21,570 bases of DNA from a virus: positions 1-21,570 of the IMG/VR virus record IMGVR_UViG_3300030328_003240; one strand, written 5' to 3'. Under the pieces are notes generated by a model, which saw only the letters and a program-made list of their open reading frames with translations, ran no database searches and had not been told where the DNA came from. Below, piece by piece: positions 1-5,505 of the stretch. The translations under genes were made by a program, and so were the position numbers. Each line of letters begins with the position of its first letter. Positions within the stretch are counted from its first letter, which is position 1.

Positions 1-1
1 A

Positions 2-163
2 ATAGAAGTTTTTGTTGATTTAGACAATTTAGAAGATATAACCATTTCAAACATAGGTGACGACATGAGTAGCGACCAGCGAGAAAAAGCCCAAGAAGTT
101 GTAGTGCCGGTTATTTTGACTAGAATAGCTAGTATGGCTGCATTTATAATGAGGAAATCATAA
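2..163 (+). CDS. Partial hypothetical protein (C-terminal end)
   Basis: An open frame enters from the left edge and ends at a TAA at 161-163, leaving 53 codons. The visible part begins IEVFVDLDNLED and ends in AAFIMRKS. The stop overlaps the start of the next gene (TAATG), which is typical of translationally coupled phage genes and supports real coding. The N-terminus is outside the window, so no family can be assigned. Its position in front of the lysis genes suggests a late gene, perhaps a structural or accessory protein. That is inference from order only. Confidence 0.6.
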   Translation: MEVFVDLDNLEDITISNIGDDMSSDQREKAQEVVVPVILTRIASMAAFIMRKS

Positions 164-381
164 TGTTTAAAAAGATATGGAATTGGTTCATTGAGATAGT
201 TAAAGAAACTTTAAATCTTAGTTGGACTTTAGTAGGTTTAGTTATTGCTACGCTTACTCTAACTGGTTCAGCACAACAAGTAACTGGATTAGCTACGGTA
301 ATTACATTATGTGTATGGTTACTTACAATAGGATTTAGAAAAGGTAAGGATGAAGTTGTCAAAAAATCAGCAAGTAGATAG
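163..381 (+). CDS. Small two-helix membrane protein, possible lysis accessory
   Basis: A 72-residue protein with an amphipathic N-terminus (MFKKIWNWFIEIVKE), two hydrophobic segments at about residues 20-36 and 42-58, and a charged tail (RKGKDEVVKKSASR). Two short helices, a short turn and a basic C-terminus resemble the general plan of class II holins. No specific family is recognisable. It sits just upstream of a DUF5675 protein and an r1t-type holin, so a lysis role (second holin, antiholin or pinholin) is plausible but inferred. The start is coupled to the upstream stop by a TAATG overlap. Confidence 0.7.
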   Translation: MFKKIWNWFIEIVKETLNLSWTLVGLVIATLTLTGSAQQVTGLATVITLCVWLLTIGFRKGKDEVVKKSASR

Positions 382-454
382 TAAATGTATCTCATATAAA
401 AATGAGAAAGGTACTCATGTTACAATTTGTAACTGTCTGTACCCAAAAAGATAG
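350..454 (+). CDS. 34-aa putative mini-protein overlapping the membrane gene
   Basis: An ATG at 350 opens a 34-codon frame inside the last codons of the preceding membrane-protein gene and stops at 452-454, directly before the ribosome binding site (GGAG) of the DUF5675 gene. The product starts MKLSKNQQVDSKC and has three cysteines, two of them spaced CNC near the end. Support is the exact filling of an otherwise empty gap. Against it, there is no clear Shine-Dalgarno before the ATG, although AAGG lies a few bases upstream. Nested overlaps of this type occur in phage lysis cassettes. Function unknown. Confidence 0.35.
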   Translation: MKLSKNQQVDSKCISYKNEKGTHVTICNCLYPKR

Positions 455-462
455 GAGCTAAT

Positions 463-966
463 ATGAAACTAAATGTGATAAGACACCAATTTGGAGAGGA
501 AGCAACAAATGGTTTGTTGTTTATTGATGGGGTTTTTGAGTGCTATACTCTCGAAGACCAATATCAGGAAGTTAAAGTAATGCATGAAACATGTATTCCT
601 GAAGGTAAATATCAAATAAAATTAAGAGATGCAGGTGGTTTTTCAAGCAGATACCTACAGAAATACGGCCCTGAGTTTCATAAAGGTATGCTTCATATAC
701 AAGATGTTCCTGGATTTGAGTGGATTTTGGTTCACCAGGGGAATACCGACCTCCATACCTCAGGTTGTTTGATTTTGGGTGATACTCAACAGGATTTAGA
801 CAGGAGTAAACGAGGATTTATTGGTAATTCTAAGGATGCGTACAAGAAAATGTACGCTAAAGTACGAGATGCTTTATTAAATGATGAGATAGTTACCATA
901 GAATATAGTAAAATAAACTTAAGCAAAAAACAGAAAGCTAAATTGAAGTGGAGGATGTTAAGTTAA
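463..966 (+). CDS. DUF5675 family protein, candidate peptidoglycan-active enzyme
   Basis: A 167-residue protein. The N-terminal half shows the β-rich pattern of DUF5675 (CYTLEDQYQE at about 27-36, IPEGKYQIKLR at about 45-55). The core motif is HIQDVPGFEWILVHQGN followed by TSGCLILG at about 99-106, with His91 and the Gly-Cys pair at 101-102. That H...GC arrangement recalls the active site of YkuD-type L,D-transpeptidases. A peptidoglycan role is inferred from this resemblance and from the adjacent holin, not proven. The gene has a GGAG site 5 bases before its ATG and overlaps the holin start by TAATG. It could be the endolysin, or a wall-modifying accessory if the transglycosylase at 3216-3614 is the main lysin. 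Confidence 0.8.
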   Translation: MKLNVIRHQFGEEATNGLLFIDGVFECYTLEDQYQEVKVMHETCIPEGKYQIKLRDAGGFSSRYLQKYGPEFHKGMLHIQDVPGFEWILVHQGNTDLHTSGCLILGDTQQDLDRSKRGFIGNSKDAYKKMYAKVRDALLNDEIVTIEYSKINLSKKQKAKLKWRMLS

Positions 967-1244
967 TGTTAAACAAGATAAGAGCAAGAACCTCTAAAGG
1001 TACATTCAAGAAGGATGTGGCGTGGACCCCTTGGAACGAAGCATGGAGTTATAAAATGAGTGAAGACTTGAAAGATATGATTGAGCGAACAGCTTGGACA
1101 TTCGTTGAAGCCTTTATCGGCGCCTTAACTGTCGCTCCATTAGTTGGTATAGACGCTGGAGCGCTCCAGTTGGCTGCATTAGCTGGTGGTGGTGCTGCAT
1201 TAGCAGTAGTTAAGACATACGCTAAGAAGCAAATTAGTAAGTAG
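966..1244 (+). CDS. r1t-like phage holin
   Basis: A 92-residue protein. A charged N-terminal part is followed by DLKDMIERTAWTFVEAFIGA, the typical entry of the Phage_r1t_holin family (ERA.TF.QAF). Two hydrophobic stretches at about residues 48-62 and 66-82 (rich in Ala, Gly, Leu) and a basic tail (KTYAKKQISK) follow. Holins form membrane lesions that time lysis and release or activate the endolysin. I chose the ATG at 966 over an upstream GTG at 948 because 966 overlaps the upstream stop (TAATG) and has GGAGGA about 10 bases before it. This family is common in phages of actinobacteria and other Gram-positives. Confidence 0.85.
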   Translation: MLNKIRARTSKGTFKKDVAWTPWNEAWSYKMSEDLKDMIERTAWTFVEAFIGALTVAPLVGIDAGALQLAALAGGGAALAVVKTYAKKQISK

Positions 1245-1249
1245 GATTA

Positions 1250-1648
1250 ATGGCTAAACCTAAAGGACATAGTAAATCAACTATATATAATAATCATGCT
1301 AAAACTGGGACTGATATACCTGGTGGTTGGGAATATGTAGCAGAACAAATTAAAGATGCTAAACATTATGTTAAAGCTTTAAGTTCATGGACTCATGCTG
1401 TATCAACTAAAGGTATGTCTAGAGATAGAGGCGATGCTATAAATGAAATGACACCAAGTAAAGACTTTGAAGGTTTCAAACCAAGTTGGGAATGGTATCA
1501 AAAAGAACAGACTCAAGCTTATAGTAGAAGACATAGTGCTAGTCCATTTGAAGTTGCTCCTGGTGGAGATAGGCATTGGACTGCAATAGATAGGAATTAT
1601 GGAACATCATCCAAACCTAAATATAAAAATCCAAGGAGGATAAGTTAA
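1250..1648 (+). CDS. Hypothetical basic late protein
   Basis: A 132-residue soluble protein that I do not recognise. It is rich in Lys, Ser, Tyr and Trp, starts MAKPKGHSKSTIYNNHAK, and has no membrane segment or signal peptide. Trp-rich patches (PGGWEYVAEQ, PSWEWYQKEQ, DRHWTAIDR) suggest a folded domain. It begins five bases after the holin stop and overlaps the next start by TAATG, so it belongs to the same late transcript. A DNA-binding or virion role is possible from its charge but unsupported. Confidence 0.75.
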   Translation: MAKPKGHSKSTIYNNHAKTGTDIPGGWEYVAEQIKDAKHYVKALSSWTHAVSTKGMSRDRGDAINEMTPSKDFEGFKPSWEWYQKEQTQAYSRRHSASPFEVAPGGDRHWTAIDRNYGTSSKPKYKNPRRIS

Positions 1649-1953
1649 TGGCTAAGAAAAAAAATATAAAACACATTTTAGGTGCTAGTAAGATTATTGC
1701 TGAAAGTAGTACATTTCTAACACCTGAAGATTATATGAGAGCTTTAAAATTAACTGATACTAGGACCACAAAATCTGGTACAAAAGTAACAGGTGAAAGC
1801 AAATTTGGAAGTCAGGCAACTGATAAAGTAGCTAAAGATTTTGACAAAGGACTAAGAAGAAAAGCAATTTCTCATAGAAATAAGCGAGGTTATGTTTCTT
1901 CGTACTTAGATTTAAGTGTTAAGACCCCAGGTAAGTATGGTGTTGATTACTAA
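1648..1953 (+). CDS. Hypothetical basic late protein
   Basis: A 101-residue, strongly basic protein (MAKKKNIKHILGASKIIAES...) with an FLTPEDYMRALKLTD helix-like stretch and a C-terminal half rich in Lys and Arg. No family is recognised. A strong AGGAGG site lies about 9 bases before the ATG, and both ends overlap neighbours by TAATG. Its N-terminus resembles those of the adjacent MAKPKG and MAKKKK ORFs, so part of this tail may have arisen by local duplication of gene starts; that is inference. Confidence 0.75.
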   Translation: MAKKKNIKHILGASKIIAESSTFLTPEDYMRALKLTDTRTTKSGTKVTGESKFGSQATDKVAKDFDKGLRRKAISHRNKRGYVSSYLDLSVKTPGKYGVDY

Positions 1954-1985
1954 TGGCTAAGAAAAAGAAACAAATAAGTAAGTAA
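1953..1985 (+). CDS. Very short lysine-rich ORF (10 aa), doubtful
   Basis: A ten-codon frame (MAKKKKQISK) starts in a TAATG overlap with the preceding gene. The sequence echoes both the start of the previous protein (MAKKKN) and the end of the holin (KKQISK). It may be a decayed gene start, a leader peptide or chance. The overlap geometry is its only support. Confidence 0.2.
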   Translation: MAKKKKQISK

Positions 1986-2025
1986 TCTTTATCGTCGTCT
2001 ATTTTTAGATTTAGATTTAGATTAC
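1982..2025 (+). repeat. Inverted repeat with TTTAGA tandem
   Basis: GTAATCT at 1982-1988 pairs with AGATTAC at 2019-2025, with a 30-base loop containing an ATCGTCGTCT stretch and a short TTTAGA tandem (three to four units). The 5' arm covers the stop codon of the ten-codon ORF. A long A-run follows, then the site of the next mini-gene. The stem is weak alone, but the position matches the stop-anchored hairpins of the leftward operon. Confidence 0.35.
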
Positions 2026-2048
2026 AAAAAAAAATACAAAGGATAAAT

Positions 2049-2117
2049 ATGCCCATAACAAAAAAAGGTCGTAAGAAAGCGTACAAAGTAAAAAAAGGTA
2101 AACGTTACAACAAATAG
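2049..2117 (+). CDS. 22-aa highly basic mini-protein
   Basis: A 22-codon ORF, MPITKKGRKKAYKVKKGKRY plus two residues, with 10 Lys or Arg. AAAGGA lies 4-5 bases before its ATG, which favours translation. It is the last plus-strand gene before the convergent operon. Very short Lys/Arg-rich proteins near the end of late operons are seen in other marine and freshwater phages; a nucleic-acid-binding role would fit the charge but is not shown here. Confidence 0.5.
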   Translation: MPITKKGRKKAYKVKKGKRYNK

Positions 2118-2176
2118 ATACCTGTATTTTACTTCTATAAGACGTTTAGAGACGATTTAAGAGATAGTTTAATATA

Positions 2177-2812
2177 TTATGCTACCCTGTCCCATACTGT
2201 TTCAGGGACAAAGTAGTCATCATGTCTGCTAGGTAAGAAACCCCAAGATTTAATTACATGTTCAAAGTTAGGTTCTCCATTATTAGATAGTCCTACATGT
2301 ATAGCATGAGCTAACATTCTTATGAAGTATCTAGTAGGTTGTCCTTTATTAAAAGCAACATGGTATTTTATATCTGAAATTTCTTTTAATCTTTGTAAAT
2401 ATTTCAGCTTTCTTTCAGTTACATGCATACCTGCGTCTTTATTTGGTCTTAATAACCATGCATCAGTATCTTTTATTTGTGCATTAAGATTTACACTTGT
2501 TCTTACTTCTGCTAATTTTGCACCTTCTTTAAGTAATATATCTAAATCATGTGTAGTTGATACCTCAACAGACATATCCTGTCTATTAAGTTTATATGAT
2601 ATAAATACTCTTTTACCTTTAGGTGTAAGACCTAGAAATCTTTTACCACCATAAATTACAATTGTATCTGCAGTTTCAAGAGCGTCAATTTCCATTTCCT
2701 TTCTTTTAACTTCTTCCATTTCACGTGCATAGGCATACTTATTATCAAATGTGCCTCTTTTTTCTATAGCAGTAAACTTATCATTACCACCTTTACTCAT
2801 ACGTTGTAACAT
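2177..2812 (-). CDS. Hypothetical protein, last gene of the leftward operon
   Basis: A 211-residue soluble protein that I do not recognise. It has a charged helical N-terminal part (YAREMEEVKRKEMEIDALE), a central β-like segment (DTIVIYGGKRFLGLTPKGKRVFISY) and a C-terminal part with HVAFNKGQPTRYFIRMLAHA and a final FVPETVWDRVA. No membrane segment or catalytic motif is evident. The ATG is coupled to the upstream mini-gene by TAATG and has GGAGG at good spacing inside that gene. It is the most promoter-distal gene of the minus-strand operon and converges with the late genes; no convincing terminator is visible in the 59 bases between them. Confidence 0.75.
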   Translation of the reverse strand: MLQRMSKGGNDKFTAIEKRGTFDNKYAYAREMEEVKRKEMEIDALETADTIVIYGGKRFLGLTPKGKRVFISYKLNRQDMSVEVSTTHDLDILLKEGAKLAEVRTSVNLNAQIKDTDAWLLRPNKDAGMHVTERKLKYLQRLKEISDIKYHVAFNKGQPTRYFIRMLAHAIHVGLSNNGEPNFEHVIKSWGFLPSRHDDYFVPETVWDRVA

Positions 2813-2961
2813 TATTCATCTACCTCCTGTTGACTTAATATTGCAAGTCCTTCCAATTCCTCTGCACACTTTGTGCAGTACCAATTATCTCCTACAAAGA
2901 TACCTTTATTCATTAGTATTGCTTTGTATGTTACGTCACATTTATTACAAAATTCATACAT
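2812..2961 (-). CDS. 49-aa zinc-ribbon mini-protein
   Basis: A 49-residue frame with CNKC at residues 5-8 and CTKC at 29-32, a CxxC...CxxC pattern typical of small zinc ribbons, followed by an acidic helix (AEELEGLAILSQQEVDE). Both ends overlap neighbours by TAATG, so it fills an otherwise unexplained gap exactly. Zinc binding is inferred from the cysteines. Such small phage zinc ribbons may bind DNA, RNA or a host protein; nothing here says which. Confidence 0.7.
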   Translation of the reverse strand: MYEFCNKCDVTYKAILMNKGIFVGDNWYCTKCAEELEGLAILSQQEVDE

Positions 2962-3023
2962 TATTCTTCTTCCAAATAAAATTCAGCGTATTTGTTATCA
3001 TATCCATTAGCTTCATCTCGCAT
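2961..3023 (-). CDS. 20-aa acidic mini-protein
   Basis: A 20-codon frame, MRDEANGYDNKYAEFYLEEE. It starts in a TAATG overlap with the gene above it, with GGAGGAAGAATA before the ATG, and ends in another TAATG. The excellent ribosome binding site and double coupling favour translation, although it could be only a coupling device between genes. Function unknown. Confidence 0.45.
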   Translation of the reverse strand: MRDEANGYDNKYAEFYLEEE

Positions 3024-3214
3024 TATTCTTCCTCCAATGAGTTATATTCTGATAACATTTCGTTATAGTCTTTAGACATTTGTTCTACAAGAGAATTAAC
3101 TCTACTTAGATTTGGTTTTTTATTTGTAATTTTACTACCACATGCGTCTGATAATTCTAACGCCCAGACTTTTAAGTCTTGTGGTGTCTTAAATATATTA
3201 GCTTTTTTACTCAT
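3023..3214 (-). CDS. Hypothetical 63-aa protein
   Basis: A small soluble, mostly helical protein (MSKKANIFKTPQDLKVWALE... ending SEYNSLEEE). The frame is open further upstream to 3274, but I chose the ATG at 3214: AAAGGA precedes it by a few bases, and the longer version would overlap the transglycosylase gene by about 60 bases. A lone Cys and a KPNLSRVNSLVEQM helix give no family. It ends in an acidic EEE tail, as do several neighbours. Confidence 0.65.
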   Translation of the reverse strand: MSKKANIFKTPQDLKVWALELSDACGSKITNKKPNLSRVNSLVEQMSKDYNEMLSEYNSLEEE

Positions 3215-3215
3215 T

Positions 3216-3614
3216 TTATCCTTTCCAACAATGCTTACTACTATTCCAATGGTACCACCCGTCATTGTAAACAAGCCAACTTGCTACAGCAGTTGATACT
3301 CTTGGATTAGTTCTTGGGCTAGTGATATTTAATTTATCTTTTAACCAAGCCCATGTGTCATCATTAAATTGCCAAAGACCTACGTCTTTAGTTCCGTTTG
3401 TATTTATACCTACTGCATTAGGTTTACCTTTGCTTTCACAATAAATAATTTTTAATGCTTTAGGTATATCTTCTTCTTCAAAATATTCCGAGATTAAATC
3501 TTCCCATTGAGATACATACTCAATCATAATTTTATCCTCTCTACATTGGATATAATTATCCATGTCTGCTACTGTAGGCAGAAACGAAAGAGAACAAATC
3601 AATAAAGATAACAT
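3216..3614 (-). CDS. Exported lysozyme-like transglycosylase (SLT fold)
   Basis: A 132-residue protein with an N-terminal hydrophobic segment (residues 1-16, MLSLLICSLSFLPTVA) that looks like a signal peptide or signal-anchor. The SLT/lysozyme-like core follows: IIYCESKGKPNAVG with the predicted catalytic Glu60, then KDVGLWQFNDDTWAWL (GLWQ at 79-82) and an AVASWLVYNDGWYHW C-terminus. The family cleaves the β-1,4 bond between MurNAc and GlcNAc. A signal sequence on a phage muralytic enzyme suggests export through the host Sec pathway (a SAR-type or secreted endolysin). Its place in the leftward operon, far from the holin, is unusual. It could alternatively act early on the wall. Family call firm, role inferred. 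Confidence 0.85.
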   Translation of the reverse strand: MLSLLICSLSFLPTVADMDNYIQCREDKIMIEYVSQWEDLISEYFEEEDIPKALKIIYCESKGKPNAVGINTNGTKDVGLWQFNDDTWAWLKDKLNITSPRTNPRVSTAVASWLVYNDGWYHWNSSKHCWKG

Positions 3615-3904
3615 TATATTAATCTCATATTCTTGTTAATATTTTGTCTTACTTCACTTGGTGTTGCTATTAAATAATATTTATAATGTCCTTTATCTTT
3701 TGTAGGAACAGTAACTATTTCATAACCTTCTTCTCTTAGGTCATGTATAACTCCACCAAAGCGTGTACACATTAAATCATAAACAAACTCTCCATTACTT
3801 ATTGGTTCGTTTTCTCTTTCATTAACTAGCACATATTCTATTAACTGTGATTTACTTTTTATATAACTAGGGATAGATTTACCCCTAAAAGAATTAACAA
3901 CCAT
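3614..3904 (-). CDS. Winged-helix DNA-binding protein (HTH_39-like)
   Basis: A 96-residue protein. The segment SQLIEYVLVNERENEPISNG, then VYDLMCTRFGGVIHDLREEGYEI and finally the wing-like PTKDKGHYKYYLIATP, matches the pattern of small phage winged-helix proteins of the HTH_39 type, in which R..G.IHDLR..GY is the hallmark. It probably binds DNA, perhaps as a regulator; the target is unknown. A hairpin (3905-3922) carrying its Shine-Dalgarno lies directly before the ATG, so translation may be controlled. Confidence 0.75.
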   Translation of the reverse strand: MVVNSFRGKSIPSYIKSKSQLIEYVLVNERENEPISNGEFVYDLMCTRFGGVIHDLREEGYEIVTVPTKDKGHYKYYLIATPSEVRQNINKNMRLI

Positions 3905-3922
3905 ATTCCTCCTTTCAGGAAT
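3905..3922 (-). promoter_or_regulatory. Hairpin containing the Shine-Dalgarno of the winged-helix gene
   Basis: On the minus strand ATTCCT-GAAAGG-AGGAAT forms a 6-bp stem ending directly before the ATG. The AAAGGAGG binding site is split between loop and 3' arm. It lies right after the upstream stop codon. It could dampen or gate initiation of the winged-helix gene. Confidence 0.45.
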
Positions 3923-3924
3923 TA

Positions 3925-4254
3925 TTATTCTTCTTCTTGTGCAGGTTTCTTGTATACTCTACCTTGTACATGCATGTAATATGCAGTACAAAATTCATCT
4001 AAGTCTTTGATGTTAAAGCATACAAGACCTTCACTTGTTCCGTCTGGTTTAGCAATAAATACAAAAGGTCTTTCATCATTAGGTAAGTTATTGTCGTTTT
4101 GTTCTTTTGCTTTTAGGTATCTGCTCCATAAAGTTTGAACTTGTTTACCTGCTTTTACTTCACATCTTATAAATGCTTCAGACCAACCCTCTTCATGTAC
4201 ACGTAAATGGTGTAATGAAGGTTCAGGCATGTGCATTTGTCTTAATGCTTCCAA
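3925..4254 (-). CDS. Putative small nuclease-like protein (PD-(D/E)XK-like?)
   Basis: A 109-residue frame from a TTG at 4254. The core RVHEEGWSEAFIRCEVKAGKQV, with an E-x-K signature (EVK), followed by LWSRYLKAKEQND and RPFVFIAKPDGTSEGLVCF, resembles small PD-(D/E)XK resolvase or nuclease-like phage proteins. The frame stays open upstream to the end of the annealing-protein gene and encodes a basic stretch (KRQGSRNKRKGRRKQ) typical of such N-termini. The true start may therefore be a CTG at 4320 overlapping that gene's stop, giving 131 residues. Position next to a single-strand annealing protein would suit a recombination nuclease. Fold and activity are inferred. Confidence 0.6.
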   Translation of the reverse strand: MEALRQMHMPEPSLHHLRVHEEGWSEAFIRCEVKAGKQVQTLWSRYLKAKEQNDNNLPNDERPFVFIAKPDGTSEGLVCFNIKDLDEFCTAYYMHVQGRVYKKPAQEEE

Positions 4255-4312
4255 TTGCTTTCGCCTACCTTTTCTTTTATTGCGACTACCTTGACGTTTA
4301 TAGTCTATCTTT

Positions 4313-5254
4313 TTACTCAGAGAAACCCCACTCTTCGGGCAAGTCTGAGCTATTCAACCACCATGATTTTCTCCACTTTCCTGTATGACCACCACATATA
4401 GCAGGGTCATTATTTGCGCATACAAAATCAGGGGACTTAGGTGTCTTTTTATTGTCTCTATTATCAAACACTTTTTCACTACAATAAGGACATTTCAAAT
4501 CTGTCTTTATCTTATTTAGTTCGTGTGATTTATCCACAACATCTCCTAAAATAGCTTGTACATCATCCATTATATCTTCTTTTGGCTCAAATTGTGGTAA
4601 AGCACCTCTTTCAATCTGTTCAAAGAACTTATTTACCTGTTCACTTGTCCAAGAGTTCATATCTTGTGGATATTTTTTAACCTTTGAGTACATGCGCCCC
4701 TGTTCTATAGCAAATTCTCTATGTGCAGGTGTTAAATCCTTACACATAACATCAATTGTGTCTTGAATAAAATCAGACTTAGAACGGGACGCCTCCACTT
4801 TTGGGCTATCATCTGTTTCCTTTACTTCAGTTGCAGGTGTTTCCTCAACTTCCATACTCGCTTCTTCTTCTGATTGAGTAGAACCAGACCATAACTCTAC
4901 ACCGAGACCAAATCTCATACATGCTCTTTTAAAAGCATCGCTCTCTGCGTCTTTGAGATTAGTTCCGTCATTAAGTTTTGGACTATCTAGCTTAAAGGTA
5001 TCAATGTCTCCGACACCCATATAGCTACCCATATCTTCAATAGTTATGGTACCTATTGCACCAACTATTCTTTTCTCTCCCTTGTGCATACCATATATTG
5101 GTTCACATGCCCAAGAGTATTTAACACCACTATCACGTAGTCTTTCTACGTAATGTGCGTGTGGAACGTAATCCCCAAACTTCCCTGAAGGTGCAGGACG
5201 CACCAACTTTTTGGGAAAAGGGGACAACAATTTAATAGCTTTTTTCTCAGCCAT
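4313..5254 (-). CDS. Rad52/Sak-like single-strand annealing protein with C-terminal zinc motif
   Basis: A 313-residue protein. The N-terminal domain (about 10-122) has the Rad52/Sak-type pattern: YVPHAHYVERLRDSGVKYSW, then a β-rich RIVGAIGTITIED, and the signature DGTNLKDAESDAFKRACMRF followed by GLGVELW. These proteins bind and anneal complementary single strands during phage recombination and replication. A long acidic linker follows, then a C-terminal cysteine cluster (CPYC at 255-258, C279, C287 and a nearby His) that should bind zinc and resembles the C-termini of some phage ssDNA-binding proteins. The ATG has GGAGAG at good spacing. No recombination exonuclease is evident except the possible nuclease immediately downstream. 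Confidence 0.85.
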   Translation of the reverse strand: MAEKKAIKLLSPFPKKLVRPAPSGKFGDYVPHAHYVERLRDSGVKYSWACEPIYGMHKGEKRIVGAIGTITIEDMGSYMGVGDIDTFKLDSPKLNDGTNLKDAESDAFKRACMRFGLGVELWSGSTQSEEEASMEVEETPATEVKETDDSPKVEASRSKSDFIQDTIDVMCKDLTPAHREFAIEQGRMYSKVKKYPQDMNSWTSEQVNKFFEQIERGALPQFEPKEDIMDDVQAILGDVVDKSHELNKIKTDLKCPYCSEKVFDNRDNKKTPKSPDFVCANNDPAICGGHTGKWRKSWWLNSSDLPEEWGFSE

Positions 5255-5270
5255 ATTACTCTCCTTTTTA

Positions 5271-5318
5271 TTTATTTTTAATTGTCAAACTAATAATGTT
5301 TTGACAATTTAAAATAAT
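5271..5318 (-). repeat. Long AT-rich hairpin before the annealing-protein gene
   Basis: AATTGTCAAA (5280-5289) and TTTGACAATT (5300-5309) form a perfect 10-bp inverted repeat around a 10-base loop; after one mismatch, seven more pairs follow (5272-5278 with 5311-5317). It occupies nearly the whole spacer between a stop codon (5325-5327) and the AAAGGAG of the annealing-protein gene. Each arm contains TTGACA on one strand, but I find no -10 box at proper spacing, so it is more likely an operator or an RNA structure than a promoter. Confidence 0.65.
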
Positions 5319-5324
5319 TTATAG

Positions 5325-5489
5325 TTATTCTTCTTCTTCAGTTAATTGGTCTATACGATTTATACCTGTCTTAATAGGTATATATTTGTATTCTCCATCA
5401 AGTTTTATAACAAAGTGTGGAATAGTTCCAACACCTGCATACTCAACAGCGACCACTTCAACTGTATCATTGACATTTATATTTGCCAT
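5325..5489 (-). CDS. 54-aa hypothetical small protein
   Basis: A 54-codon frame (MANINVNDTVEVVAVEYAG... ending TEEEE) alternating hydrophobic and polar residues in a β-strand pattern (TVEVVAVEY, HFVIKLDG, YKYIPIK), suggestive of a small β-barrel. It starts 16 bases after the phosphoesterase stop with only a weak purine site. It fills the gap between two well-supported genes. No family recognised. Confidence 0.65.
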   Translation of the reverse strand: MANINVNDTVEVVAVEYAGVGTIPHFVIKLDGEYKYIPIKTGINRIDQLTEEEE

Positions 5490-5505
5490 ATACTATCCAA
5501 TTGTT

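Noticed and set aside
948-965. GTG start for the holin at 948
   Set aside because: The ATG at 966 has proper GGAGGA spacing and overlaps the upstream stop; the 948 start has no binding site.
2118-2176. Bidirectional terminator between the convergent operons
   Set aside because: No stable stem or T-run on either strand in these 59 bases; only 3-4 bp pairings.
2322-3068. Plus-strand frames of 105-110 codons opposite the leftward genes
   Set aside because: They are antisense to better-supported minus-strand genes with ribosome binding sites and TAATG couplings, and have Leu/Ile/Ser-rich composition typical of shadows.
3215-3274. Upstream start of the 63-aa gene
   Set aside because: It would overlap the C-terminus of the transglycosylase gene by about 60 bases, and AAAGGA sits before the ATG at 3214.
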